DNA of 64,000 bases from Isochrysis galbana (taxonomy: Eukaryota > Haptophyta > Isochrysidales > Isochrysidaceae): NCBI GenBank assembly GCA_018136815.1, contig CM030933.1, forward strand, positions 1,116,001 through 1,180,000, written 5' to 3'. The number at the start of each line of letters is the position of its first letter. Position 1 is the stretch's first letter. The notes beneath the pieces are model-generated. The model ran no database searches. It saw only the letters and a program-made list of their open reading frames with translations, and was not told where the DNA came from. Positions 1 through 9,774 of the stretch are shown piece by piece. The position numbers and the translations under genes are program-made.

Positions 1-3000
1 CCGCCTCGCCTCGCAATGCCAAGGGCGAGGAGTGGAGTCCCCGCTCGTCAGTCAGCCTGCGCAATGCCTCGGCAGCTCCTGGCAAGGCCGCACGTAGGTC
101 GACATGCAGTTTCGCGGCGCCCGATGTCAACCCAAGCGACGCCTGGTAGGGCACGAGCGCTGCATGCGCCCCGATAGCTGCAAGCCATGCGGTAGCGTCC
201 TCAGGCACCGTTCCGTCATGAGCGAGTGTCTTTTCTAAAAGTGAGCGGCCGATGGCCTCAACGACGGGTAGGCGGCCGACTCCAAAGGTTGCGCACAGTG
301 AGCCGGAGCCGGGCACAGCGCGTGGCAACGAGATGCCCTCTTTCCAAAGCGACGGACGAGCCGATGCCACGAGCGCGCGGGAAGTTGCCATTGTCACCAT
401 GGGCTGCTGCCCGAGGACCGGCAGGTGAAGTTCAAGTGCGTCGGCAACCGGGAAAGAGTCAGGCTCGACTACGCCGAGGGCAGCACGCAAGGTGAAAGTG
501 GCCCGGCCGATGGCGACAGCACGCATGGGGAAAACTACCTCCACCGTGTCTCCGGCAGAGACCCTAAATGAACGAGAACTCGATTCGAGCGCGATGGGCC
601 TCAATGCACTGGCATTCGTCGTGTCACTAAGCGAAATGGTCACAGTTGCGACAGATCCCTCAGGAACCTCGGGCGAGGCGGTGAGCGTCGCCCCGCATGC
701 GAAAACATCGCCCACACGCGCAGCGCGTGGAACCGACGCCACCAGTGATATGGGCCGTCGAACATGCTGAATAGCAGTGGCAACGCCAAAAGCAGAGCCA
801 GCCACAGCATATGCGCGCAATTCAAAAGCGCCCACGTTGTCTGGAAGCACCCACGGCAGGGTCAACTCGCCAGAAGATGGCACTTGAAGTGTTGGACGCC
901 ATAGCGGTGTCGTGACGAAATCAGAGCGTGAGTCGAGCATAAACACGGCACTGCCTTGGTCCCCACTGGCGCCGCCAGAACTCGCTGAATCATCCAACGT
1001 AGTAGAAGTCTTGAATGCCATCTGGGCCGAGGCGCGCGGTCTTGGCACCATCAGCTCCTTGCCCGCTCTGTCGTCTTCGTGTGCGGGCATCGCCATCTCC
1101 AATGCCGCTGCTGTAGGCGCATCTTCGGCCATGTCCATTGCCAGCATGACCGGCTCGCCGCCTAGCCAGGGGGGCACGTCACCAAGCGACGAGAAGACCA
1201 TTGGGGTCAAAGAGTCTTGGTGTTGTGCTAGCGTTTCCGCGGCGGGCCGCTCGGCATCTGACAAACGCCAATCGTATGATGCAGATGGCCGAGCGGCCCA
1301 GCTGAGGCTAAGGAACGGATCCGCCATTAGCATACCCTGTAGTTTGGTTGCAGTCGTCGCCAGTGCGTGGGCTGATGCAAGGTGCTCGTACGTTGAGGTG
1401 ACGCTGTAACCTCCACCAATAAGCGAGGGAGCGAGCCGCGCACCAACATCTACTAGGGGATGGGCTTTTAATTGCAAGATGGCAGCATCGACGGCGGCGA
1501 GAGCAATTTCGCCTGCCAAGGGCTCACCACTTCTTTCGTCGCTCAATCGGATGGTGAGCCTTGCAGTACCCCCGGGCCTTTCAACATCCCGCGCGGGTTC
1601 AAGTCGTACTCGGATGGTTCTCTCACTTGCGGGTATCTCGGCCGAGAGACTGAATGAGGCGAGCATCGGGGCACGCGGCTCAAGTAGCGGCGAATGTGGC
1701 ACGCCGCCGAGCACCGATACCCGACTGGAGTCCGCCCCAGCGGCGAGGTGCAGCGAGATGTGGCAGCCACCAACACACTCGCGACCAATGGCGAAAGTGA
1801 TGGTTCCATCGCCGGGCGACAGCGGCGGTGGCACTAACGTTTTCCGGCCTAAAATGTTGCCCCAGGCTAGTAGCGGAGAAAGCGGGGCCTTCAGCGGGTT
1901 GTGCACCCGGATTGTGACGGAATCGCCCTCGGCATAGGTAGTTGAGCCTAGCTTGGGCGAGAGCGCTCGTTGCAGGTAGTCGGCACCCACCGGCTTGCGC
2001 TCCCACTGCGGCCGCGAGCGACCTAACACTACACCCGAGCAGAGTTGCTGCTCCTCGCTGCTCGCCTCCGCCTGCACCACGCAGGCTGCGAGCAAGAAAT
2101 GGCCCATAGTGGGAAGCCGCAGATCGCAACCGAGCGGTGCGCCACCACTGCCGTCGCTATCGGTAGACAGCTCGCAGGCGTCGTTGCCACGAAGCAGATC
2201 TTTCGATTCTGATGGCAAGCTGTGTGCAGGTCCATCCACGAGCCACTTGGCACCGTGGTACAGCTCAGCACCCATGACGATAGACGACGATGCGGGGACA
2301 GACGCAGACCCAGAGGGTTCAAGTTGGGCACCCGCCTCGTCGGTAAGCTGATACAGATGCAGTCGCACACGCTCATGTTGCACGGGGGCGCCACCAAGAA
2401 CCTGCCGTTCGCGTAGGCTAACAGCGAGGCCCTGACCAAATGGCACACGTGGCAACTCCGCCTGTGAGGGAGCTTCAATCGTAAGTGTTTTCTCCGAATG
2501 AGCAACAGGAACATCGATAGACACCGTCACCACCTCCCTCGTGGGCCCCACCCACTCAAAGCCGAGGTGGAGCAAGTCGCCGAGCACAAGAGGTCTAGAG
2601 GCATCTGCCGGTGGAGCCCATGACACCTCCAGCTTGCCGTCAGCCCCTATCTCGAGCACCTCCTCGCCCTGCGACGGCAGATTCTCCCCGCTTTGGCCTC
2701 GTGTCACATCGCCTGGCCGCCCGATGTCGAAATCTGCGCCTAAATCAACACAGTAAAAGCACTCAGGAGGGGAAGGGCGACCTTCGATTCTCCAGCGGAG
2801 GGTGACATGAGCACCTCCCACTGCGACCCCAGAGAGCGTGCTCGTTGACAAGAACAGGCGTAGTGTCCCGCCCGGTGGCACGACGCGCTGAGCACCGTCT
2901 CCGAGGCGCGCTTCCAATGAGACCGTGGGAGGGCGCGGGTCGGCAACAGCAATGCTGATAGTGTCCAAAGTACGTACGGTGCCCTGATCAAACCATCCAC

Positions 3001-5708
3001 CCCCCACAAAATAGCCCGCAGATCCAGATGCCGTATCAGGCGAAGACAGGAGCGCATTCAGCGCAAGGCGGTATTCGCCGGAGCGGGCCGTCGGCGGCAC
3101 TCGTGTACTGAGCGAGAAGGACCCATGTGCTGCACTGTACTGCACTTCCATCAGTTCCTCAACCTCGTTGACACCATCAGGAAACCCGATGCGGTCCCCC
3201 GAAACAGATGTTTGCCACCGCACGGCAACATGAGCTTTGACATTGCCCGATGGAATCTTAAGCTGGCCATTCGTAACCTCGCGAACATATCCTTTGAGAA
3301 AGATCTCATCGCCACCTCGATATACCGCTCGGTCCGATATTAGGACCCCTCGAGGAGCGGGCATGGCAAACCGCCCATACGATGGTAAGTCGAGCAGCAC
3401 AAGAGTCTCGCCGGTGGGCATGACGGCGATAAGGGTGCGAGAACGAAAGCGCGTGGAAGAAAGTGCTGAGGCTGGCAACGTAGCGAGCCCGTCGGCGTCC
3501 GTGCTGGCGCGAGCAACTGCAGAGATGTCGGAAGGGGAGCATTCCCAGCATGTGTGCGAGTAGATGGTGATTGCCGCGTGAGCTATGGGTGTATTTGTGG
3601 ACGAGTCGATGATCCAGACCAAGTACGACCCGTCAGGCACATTCAGAAGGGTAACTGCAGCGCGCCCAGCAGAGACAAGGGCGCGGGAAGTGGCGACTCG
3701 ACCGTTGTCTGCGGGCAAGGATAGTAGGAGTCCGGGGGTGATGATCGGGGCTACAAGTTGTGCATGCCACAGGCACGGTGACCTCAACCTCTCGCATAGA
3801 ACGCGCCCTCTCTTTGCGTGGCCTGGCATCGCGGCGGCACACACCAGTTTCCGAGTACCAATGACGAACAATGAGTAGGCCCGTCCCCCTGTCGCCACCT
3901 TGGTCAACGGCTCCACTATTGAACATGCCTGTGAGCTGTGCCTCTCGCACCTCTGCGGAGCCGTTTCGTAGAGGCGACCATGCGGTAAGCACAAGTCGGT
4001 CTGCCTTAGCGGTCCTGCCTAGGGAGTCTTCCAGGAAGTGCGGCCAGCGCGGCTGGCGATTGTCCGACATGAGGGCAGCAAGGAGCTCACGGTGTCGGTT
4101 TGGAGGGACAGGTGTAAAGTGAGTCTCAACCACATCATCCGCGCCACATGATGACCTGCTTTGCTGGTTGGCGCGGCAAGGGGCGCCCTGCCCATGGACA
4201 ACAGCCGGCCAAGTCGTAGGAGCCGACAGTGGGTTTCCGGTCCCTTGTGTAGCAGGAGCAGTGGGGAAGCGTAGTGGTGGGAGCATGCCCCTCGAGAAGT
4301 GGCTACCGGATGCGTCGCCTGGAGTGAGCATCTGTGGACGAACCTCCGCAGTTCTGAATGTGGAGTACGACGGCCTCAACGGGAGGCCGAACCCGTCGCG
4401 AACGTCCTCAGAACCGGCAAGGGAGATGGTGTACGTCGTATTCGGGTTGAGTTCCGACTCAAGCAAGAGGATCTCAGCGGATGGCCGTGTGAGCGTCAGC
4501 GGCATCGCAGCGCCGGTTGCATTGTGCCGAAGGCTCATGAGTGGCACTAGCGCCGAGAGGGGTGTAGCAGGATGAAGGCCGTGGCGAAGGAGCATGCGCA
4601 GCCGGCGTGCTGCAGGATGGATAGCACGCCACTTGGTAACTGGGATCTCCGTCTAGTACGGGGCAGGGATTGAGGAACAAAAGAATGAGTGGCCACACTT
4701 TTTGACTGGTCGGTCCCCACTGTGAGCCCGGGCAGCCGAGGACATGCGGCCAGGATCTTGTAGTAGCAAGCTTCCCAGTGCCAAATGAGGGAATTCCATA
4801 GCTGAATCACAAGGCCCAGGTGAGTGGCGCGCAGGCAGCACATGGGGATGATGAAATACCTGCAAGAACGGAATCGAGAACGGCACCAGCCCAGAAATTT
4901 TGATGCTCAGCTCACGGCTTGTAACACCACAGTCAGTGTGGTAGAGCGAACCGGTAGGCAGCACGAGACGATACACGGCGCCGGTTTGCAACGGAATGCT
5001 TGAAGTCGACGTACGATTGCACAAGAGGGAGACCGACATACAACGATCAGAGGGTTGTCGGCATTGTGCTGAGTGGATTGTAGCGCACTCTGATGGTGGG
5101 TCGAGAGTGAGAGCTCGACCAACGCGGCTAACGTCGACGGGATGGGAAAAGGTTAGCTCAATGTTTGCATCTGGTGGAAATTCCAGCGCGCCTGGCTCGA
5201 GAGGTGCTGTGCTGGCCACCCACGAATTGTTTGTGGCTGCCGCTGCCAGCGCAGATCGGACGAGCCCCGCGCTCATACGGAGCTGCGGTGTGGTAAAGCG
5301 GTGGACAGCGTTGTTCGTCGGGTCGAGCGAGAGCCCGGAGAATGAGCGCAAGGTTGACTTGATTCGAATGCTCACCGCGAGGTCAGTCGGCCAGTCAGCT
5401 ACCGGATCGAAGCGAGCGATCGATGTAGTTACCCATCGGACGGAACCGGCAACATGTGGCGTGATCTCAAATGGGTTGAGGTGTTCTGGCAGCTGGCCTG
5501 AGGCCCAGTCGGAGCCAAGAGCAATGACGGCATGTGTGAAGGTGACCGTGATCGCTTGCCTCCCACTCAGGAAGAGCGTCGGCGCAGCCCCACCCCCTTG
5601 GCGCACTGCAGCCGAGTCAGTCGATGGAGTGAATGCTGCAATGCCAAAGAGGGGCTGCGCTGGATCGATAGTGGCGAGCGCAAGCAGCGCGTGGGTAAGC
5701 GTGAGCAT
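1..5708 (-). CDS. Bacterial-type alpha-2-macroglobulin family protein, no thioester motif seen (3' partial)
   Basis: I read three exons: 5708-4860, 4652-3845 and 3750-1, with introns of 207 and about 94 nt; the second acceptor could instead be a nearby CAG downstream. They give about 1,800 residues before the window ends. The first exon has the macroglobulin N-terminal pattern: a beta strand with ITVTFTHAVIALG, then SVRWVTTSIARFDP. Near 3,340 comes the family hallmark DRAVYRGGDEIFLKGYVREV. Near 1,440-1,550 is LAAVDAAILQLKAHPLVD. Near 760-960 is the MG10-like block DSRSDFVTTPLWRPTLQV followed by LPWVLPDNVGAFELRAYAVA. Bacterial homologues trap proteases through a Cys-Glu-Gln thioester just after this block. 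Here the corresponding stretch (about 270-170) reads GVGRLPVVEAIGRSLLEK and has no CxEQ. The start MLTLTHALLALATIDP is weakly signal-peptide-like. A secreted or surface protease-inhibitor-like role is inferred. The C-terminal thioester-domain helices, CUB and receptor domains lie outside. Confidence 0.9.
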
Positions 5709-5984
5709 TGACCCCGGAGTTGGACGAGACTGCCGGGTCAGAGCCCGCGCGGGAGAGCACGTAGGGGGGAAGGGGAGAGGGTTGGGGGAAGGGGGGGTTG
5801 GATGGGGGAGGGGGGAGAAGGGGGGGGGGCGGGGGGAAGAGAGTATGCTCCCCTTCCTTTGCTGATCTTGTACTTTATTTACTGTTTCCCGTGGGAGTGC
5901 CGTGGAGAGGTGATTGTAGCGGCGGTGGTTGTGTGGCTCTGAACATTCTGAACGCCGCCGGCCGGGGGCGCACCCAGGGAGGAC

Positions 5985-5990
<6 letters not shown>
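5709..5990 (-). promoter_or_regulatory. Upstream region of the macroglobulin gene, G/A-rich on the plus strand
   Basis: The 280 bases before the start codon are strongly strand-asymmetric: 5761-5845 is almost pure G and A on the plus strand, hence pyrimidine-rich on the coding strand. Similar tracts precede several other genes here. No TATA box is obvious. Promoter function is inferred from position only. Confidence 0.35.

Positions 5991-6076
<86 letters not shown>
5991..6076. repeat. (AG)43 dinucleotide microsatellite
   Basis: An uninterrupted AG run of 86 bases lies about 280 bp upstream of the macroglobulin start. It produces spurious Arg-Glu reading frames that should not be called genes. 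Confidence 0.98.
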
Positions 6077-6078
<2 letters not shown>

Positions 6079-7318
6079 CGCCTATCTCATCGTCATCATC
6101 ATCTCATCCCCTCTCCTCCTTCAGCTTTCTTGTTGCTGGAGTATAACTTTAGTGCTGTGGGTCCGGAGTCCAGACTCCTGGTTAACGGAGCCCAGATGTC
6201 AGATGGCAGACATCAGTAGAGATGTACCATGTACCGTGTACCATGTACCCTAGGGTATGTGCGTAGTAGTAGTACGATAGTGCGCAATAATAATAATTAA
6301 TGTTATATACTAGCCAACCCCACTAGCACTAGCTAATGGGACACAACTTTTCAGTCCCGGAATCCCGCCATGCCTGACGAGCCAGGTGTCCGAGTGATAC
6401 GTGATACCGGGAAGAGGGGGCCTTGCCCCCTCCCCTCGATATTTGTCCCCCCTCCAATGCACGCACCGACCCCGCGCACCTTACACCTTAGTGCGTCCTC
6501 TCCTCGAGTCCACGCTGGGGGAAAACCCCAAACCCCTTTCGGGTAAATGTGTCGCATTCGCGAATCGACGCTCGTTAGGCTTCTCTCTTCTCTTATTAGC
6601 CCGGTCACTCACTATGGAGGTGCGGAGGGCACCAGCTGCAATGGGTACATAAAGGGCTAAATAAGCTCCCTATAGGTTCCGGTAGGATGGATCAGCAAAA
6701 AAATTGGGGGGTTCTCCGGCGAAATTTTCGAAAAATACCGAATTTCAGGCCTTCGAAGACGGTGCGCGAAATACAATCGGGCTCCCTCCGGTATATTTTT
6801 AGTGAGGCCCTTCATGCTTCATGCGACATGCGAGGCACAAATATCGAATAGCGAGGAAGCTTGTGACGCCAACTCACTAAGTCCACATGGCGTGGTTCTA
6901 TCTATGCCTATGCACACTGGACCATAAGTCAAACTCGTAATTTTGCACTTCAATGTGTATGTGTATGTACAAAAGTATGACAAAACTCAAGACGTTTACG
7001 TGAACCACTAGTCACCGAGGGCTAGAGCGGCTAATTTGGCACCGCGACCGGGCGGACGGCATGGTCTTTTTCTTATCCATTTCAACTAGTGACCGCACAA
7101 AACGACTGATCAAGATATGCTGCCCTAGTTGCTAGTTGCTAGTTGCCGAGCGAATTGCCCTCTCCAGCCTCGCACATCTTGTCGAATATCGGCATTGGCG
7201 CAGAAACCGCGTCAACGTTAACGTACCGAGATGCGCTCGAGTACCCAACTTCCCACCGCTACCGAGCTACCGAGCGCGCTGCCGGCGCTTTCTCGGTCTG
7301 CCACTGGAATAGAAGGCC
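6077..7318. other. Gene-free stretch with a decayed LTR fragment
   Basis: No convincing coding frame. Bases 6119-6190 resemble the LTR-like repeat seen at 9551-9728 and 44929-45313 (shared phrase TTTAGTGCTG(T/C)GGG and a following ACGGAGCCC), so this is probably an older, eroded copy. The stretch 6660-7140 is relatively AT-rich and I recognise nothing in it. Confidence 0.5.
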
Positions 7319-7395
7319 CCATAACGGCTAAAAAGTTCCGTCCTACATTATAGGACCGCGTCCTACGAAAATGATGGCGTCGTAGGACCCTGGGA
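7319..7395. mobile_element. End of a DNA transposon, left-facing
   Basis: The sequence from GGCTAAAAAGTTCCGTCCTA onwards (7325 on) reappears in reverse complement at 54366-54430, there just upstream of a transposase-like reading frame. It contains an internal inverted repeat, GTCCTACATTATAGGAC. I read it as the terminal region of one DNA-transposon family present at both loci; no transposase remains beside this copy. Confidence 0.6.
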
Positions 7396-7934
7396 TTCCC
7401 CCTCGCAATGGCCCCCCTCGCGGGCCACCGGCGGGTGCACCTCCCACCAAAGTGGTGCGCGACGGCCCCCCACCCTCCCCCCTGCCAGCCCCTGGCCGCT
7501 CAGGTCTGGTGCCCGCCTTTGGGTCCCGCCAGATCTCACCCAAACTGGGCCCTCTGAAAGGTTGCCCGCCATTGCTCCCGACCCCCCCCGCGCGGAGGGC
7601 CCGTCGGACTGTCGGCCGATGTCTGACACGCTTGCCAGACCACCTCCCACCTTGACCCATGGCGCGGGCCTGCACATGCTCTCAGGTACCAACTTTTTGA
7701 CGACCTCAGCCTCTCACACTCACGACCGACCGACGAGCATGCCGACACAGGTGACAGCGAGCGCGACGCGCTCGCACGGCCGCCACATCTCTGTCACGCA
7801 GCACCCCACGGCGCCCGGGGCGACGCAGGGCGGCCCGCACTCCGGCCCGCCGTATGTCACGCGGCATGTCGTATGGATAACTTCCGCGACGTGCGGTATA
7901 AATGTAACTTACGATAGGGGGGGTGGTCCCCCGG
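7396..7934. other. GC-rich gene-free stretch
   Basis: C-rich sequence with no frame showing a recognisable protein. Parts resemble the GC-rich body of families A and B (runs of CCCCTGG and GGGCCC), so it may be another repeat inserted beside the transposon end. Confidence 0.4.
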
Positions 7935-8734
7935 ACGAGAGCCCTAAATTAATTTCTTAATAGTCTCACCGCACACGCGACCGTGCAGCCTCTACTTTCT
8001 ACTCACGTAGGAAACTTTCTACACCTACACCCCCACTCCCCCGGCCCTTTCCCCCCCGCCATCAGGCGACTCCCCCCGTGCACTACTAGGGGGATAGGGG
8101 AAAAGGGCTTAGATATGGTCGGTGGTCGGTGGCCCGCGCCCCCCCCCGGCGATCCGTTCCCCCCTTCCTCCTACGCCTACCGGGCTGGCGGCGGCCTCGG
8201 TCCCGACTTATCCTGTAAACAGGTGCGGGACTTACCTATTTTCCGGTGAGCGGAGCTCTCGCTCCGCCCACCCCCTTCTCCGCGCTCTCTCTCCCCTCTC
8301 CTGCAGGCACGCGCGATGGCGCGCCTGCGACAGGCCTGCAGCTGCCCCTGGCGACCCCTGGAGGCCCCTGGAGGCCCCTGGAGGCCAGCTCAGGGGGCAG
8401 AGGAGGCTGGGGCTGGGCCCTGGCCTCCCCTGCCTCTCCCTCGCTGGCACTCCTGTGCCTCAGGGGTCCCCAATCTGCACCTGTCTGCCTGTCGAACAGG
8501 GGGGGAGGGGGGGTTGGAGCGATGGGCTGGCCACGACAGGCCAGGACGCGCGAGGCAGGCAAGCCTGCCAGTGAGAGAGTGGGTCAGCAGGGCATTCTGC
8601 TCCTGGCAAGCCATCAGGCGTGCCAGGAGCATGGGTGGTTCCTCCCCCATGGCAGGGGAGGAGTGGAGAGAGGGGGGGGCTCGTGCCCCCCCATGGGGCA
8701 ACCAAGTATAAACTTAGTTGACGAGAGCCCTAAA
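7935..8734 (+). mobile_element. Family A repeat, full-length copy with 14-bp target-site duplication
   Basis: The 772-bp body (7949-8720) is framed by the identical 14-mer ACGAGAGCCCTAAA at 7935-7948 and 8721-8734. It begins with TTCTTAATAGTCTC, contains a GC-rich core (GCTCAGGGGGCAGAGGAGGC near 8390) and ends in the near-palindrome AACCAAGTATAAACTTAGTT directly before the second direct repeat. No frame resembles a reverse transcriptase or transposase, so it is non-autonomous. A TSD of this length suits target-primed reverse transcription, but there is no poly(A) tail at the palindromic end. Relatives lie near 16.3, 31.0, 44.5, 48.0, 59.3, 62.1 and 62.4-63.1 kb. Confidence 0.75.
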
Positions 8735-8782
8735 GATAAACCGCTCGTTTCTCTCTAGAGACATTGAAGTTTATCCCGACGC

Positions 8783-9210
8783 ATCATGGGGGAGTTCACC
8801 GACGCCCTTCGCCGGCCACATCATCAAATACTGCGGTGCCGCTATCTCATAGTCCGCTCGCAAGCTCAAGATTATTCCACAAAGCTCCGCTGAGGCCGAA
8901 ATCGCCGCCTACACCAATGCCAATGCTGCTAAAGACCTTCGCTTCGTACTCAATGTTCTCGAATATCTCGAAGCCGAATATAAGCTCCCGGCGACAATCT
9001 TCTGCGATAACTCAGCTACCGTTGCGTCCATCAAGAACCCCGGCGTAAAAGGACGCACTCGACACTACGACAATTGGATTTGGTTTGGTCGCAAACAATA
9101 CCACAATATCTCGATCGTGTTTCCATCCATACCGATACGTGGATATCGACTGAAGATCAGATCGCTGATATGATGACCAAAAGGCGCTTGAGAAGAATAA
9201 ATTCGTAAAA
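8783..9210 (+). pseudogene. Ty1/copia retrotransposon RNase H relic
   Basis: Reading YCGAAIS-stop-SARKLKIIPQ, then SSAEAEIAAYTNANAAKDL, then ATIFCDNSATVASIKNPG, then GRTRHYD, this is the copia-type RNase H that ends the Pol polyprotein, with the usual acidic residues in AEAE and CDNSA. The typical closing motif, here STEDQIADMMTK, appears only after a frameshift near 9121. A TAG near the front and the frameshift show it is dead. Upstream Pol sequence has been lost or was replaced by the family A insertion, which ends about 50 bp before. Confidence 0.88.
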
Positions 9211-9550
9211 TTTCGCAACCTCAACCTCGCGCTGGGAGCATCAAATTAATCCAGCATCTTGGATTTAACCCCGCATGCCCCATTCTCTGTCCGACTTCAT
9301 GTTTCATGTCGCTTGCTTGGTAATAGCTTCCACTTCATTCAACGTCAACTAGGCAACCAGGTGCCAGGTGACGACGCAGGAATGTTACAGGTTTGGATGC
9401 CGCCGACTTAGGCGAAGAATTGTTGCTGGCCTATGTCTTTGACGCTTGAGCACATTTCATTCAGCCTCGAAGGTAAGCTTGTACCTTTCTCGGGAATGGC
9501 AACGAGTGGGAGAATCAGGGTTTGTTTCGCCTTTGGCGATGGGGGAGCGT

Positions 9551-9728
9551 CAGAGTTTTATTGTTGTGTTAGTATGACCTTAGTGCTGCGGGACCGTAGC
9601 CCTTCGACGGCAACGGAGCCCCTCCCCCGCGATGGGGGTGTGCGCAGTTGGCGCATGGCTCGTCCGGTGGATGTGGCTAGGAGTGCTAGCCAACAAACAA
9701 GATGTCATATGACGCTATAAGTTCTAAC
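9551..9728 (+). repeat. LTR-like repeat downstream of the copia relic
   Basis: The segment from TTTTATTGTTGTGTTAG to GACGCTATAAGTTCTAA reappears in reverse complement at 44929-45313, where it is interrupted by a MITE, and in decayed form near 6119. Its place about 350 bp behind an RNase H relic fits a 3' LTR. The LTR assignment is inferred; exact borders were not determined. Confidence 0.6.
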
Positions 9729-9774
9729 GAAACTCCAACACTCACAGACGACTGACTCGGTTGGGCGGTGCGCG

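Noticed and set aside
912-1409. 165-codon plus-strand frame, and others on the plus strand of 226-4575
   Set aside because: They are antisense shadows of the macroglobulin exons, which carry clear family motifs on the minus strand.
5929-6253. Open frames rich in Arg-Glu across the AG repeat
   Set aside because: They are translations of a dinucleotide microsatellite; flanks show no protein signal.
8122-8758. Several long frames on both strands in the family A repeat
   Set aside because: Overlapping, Gly/Pro/Arg-rich and not conserved between copies of the repeat, which carry different stops.
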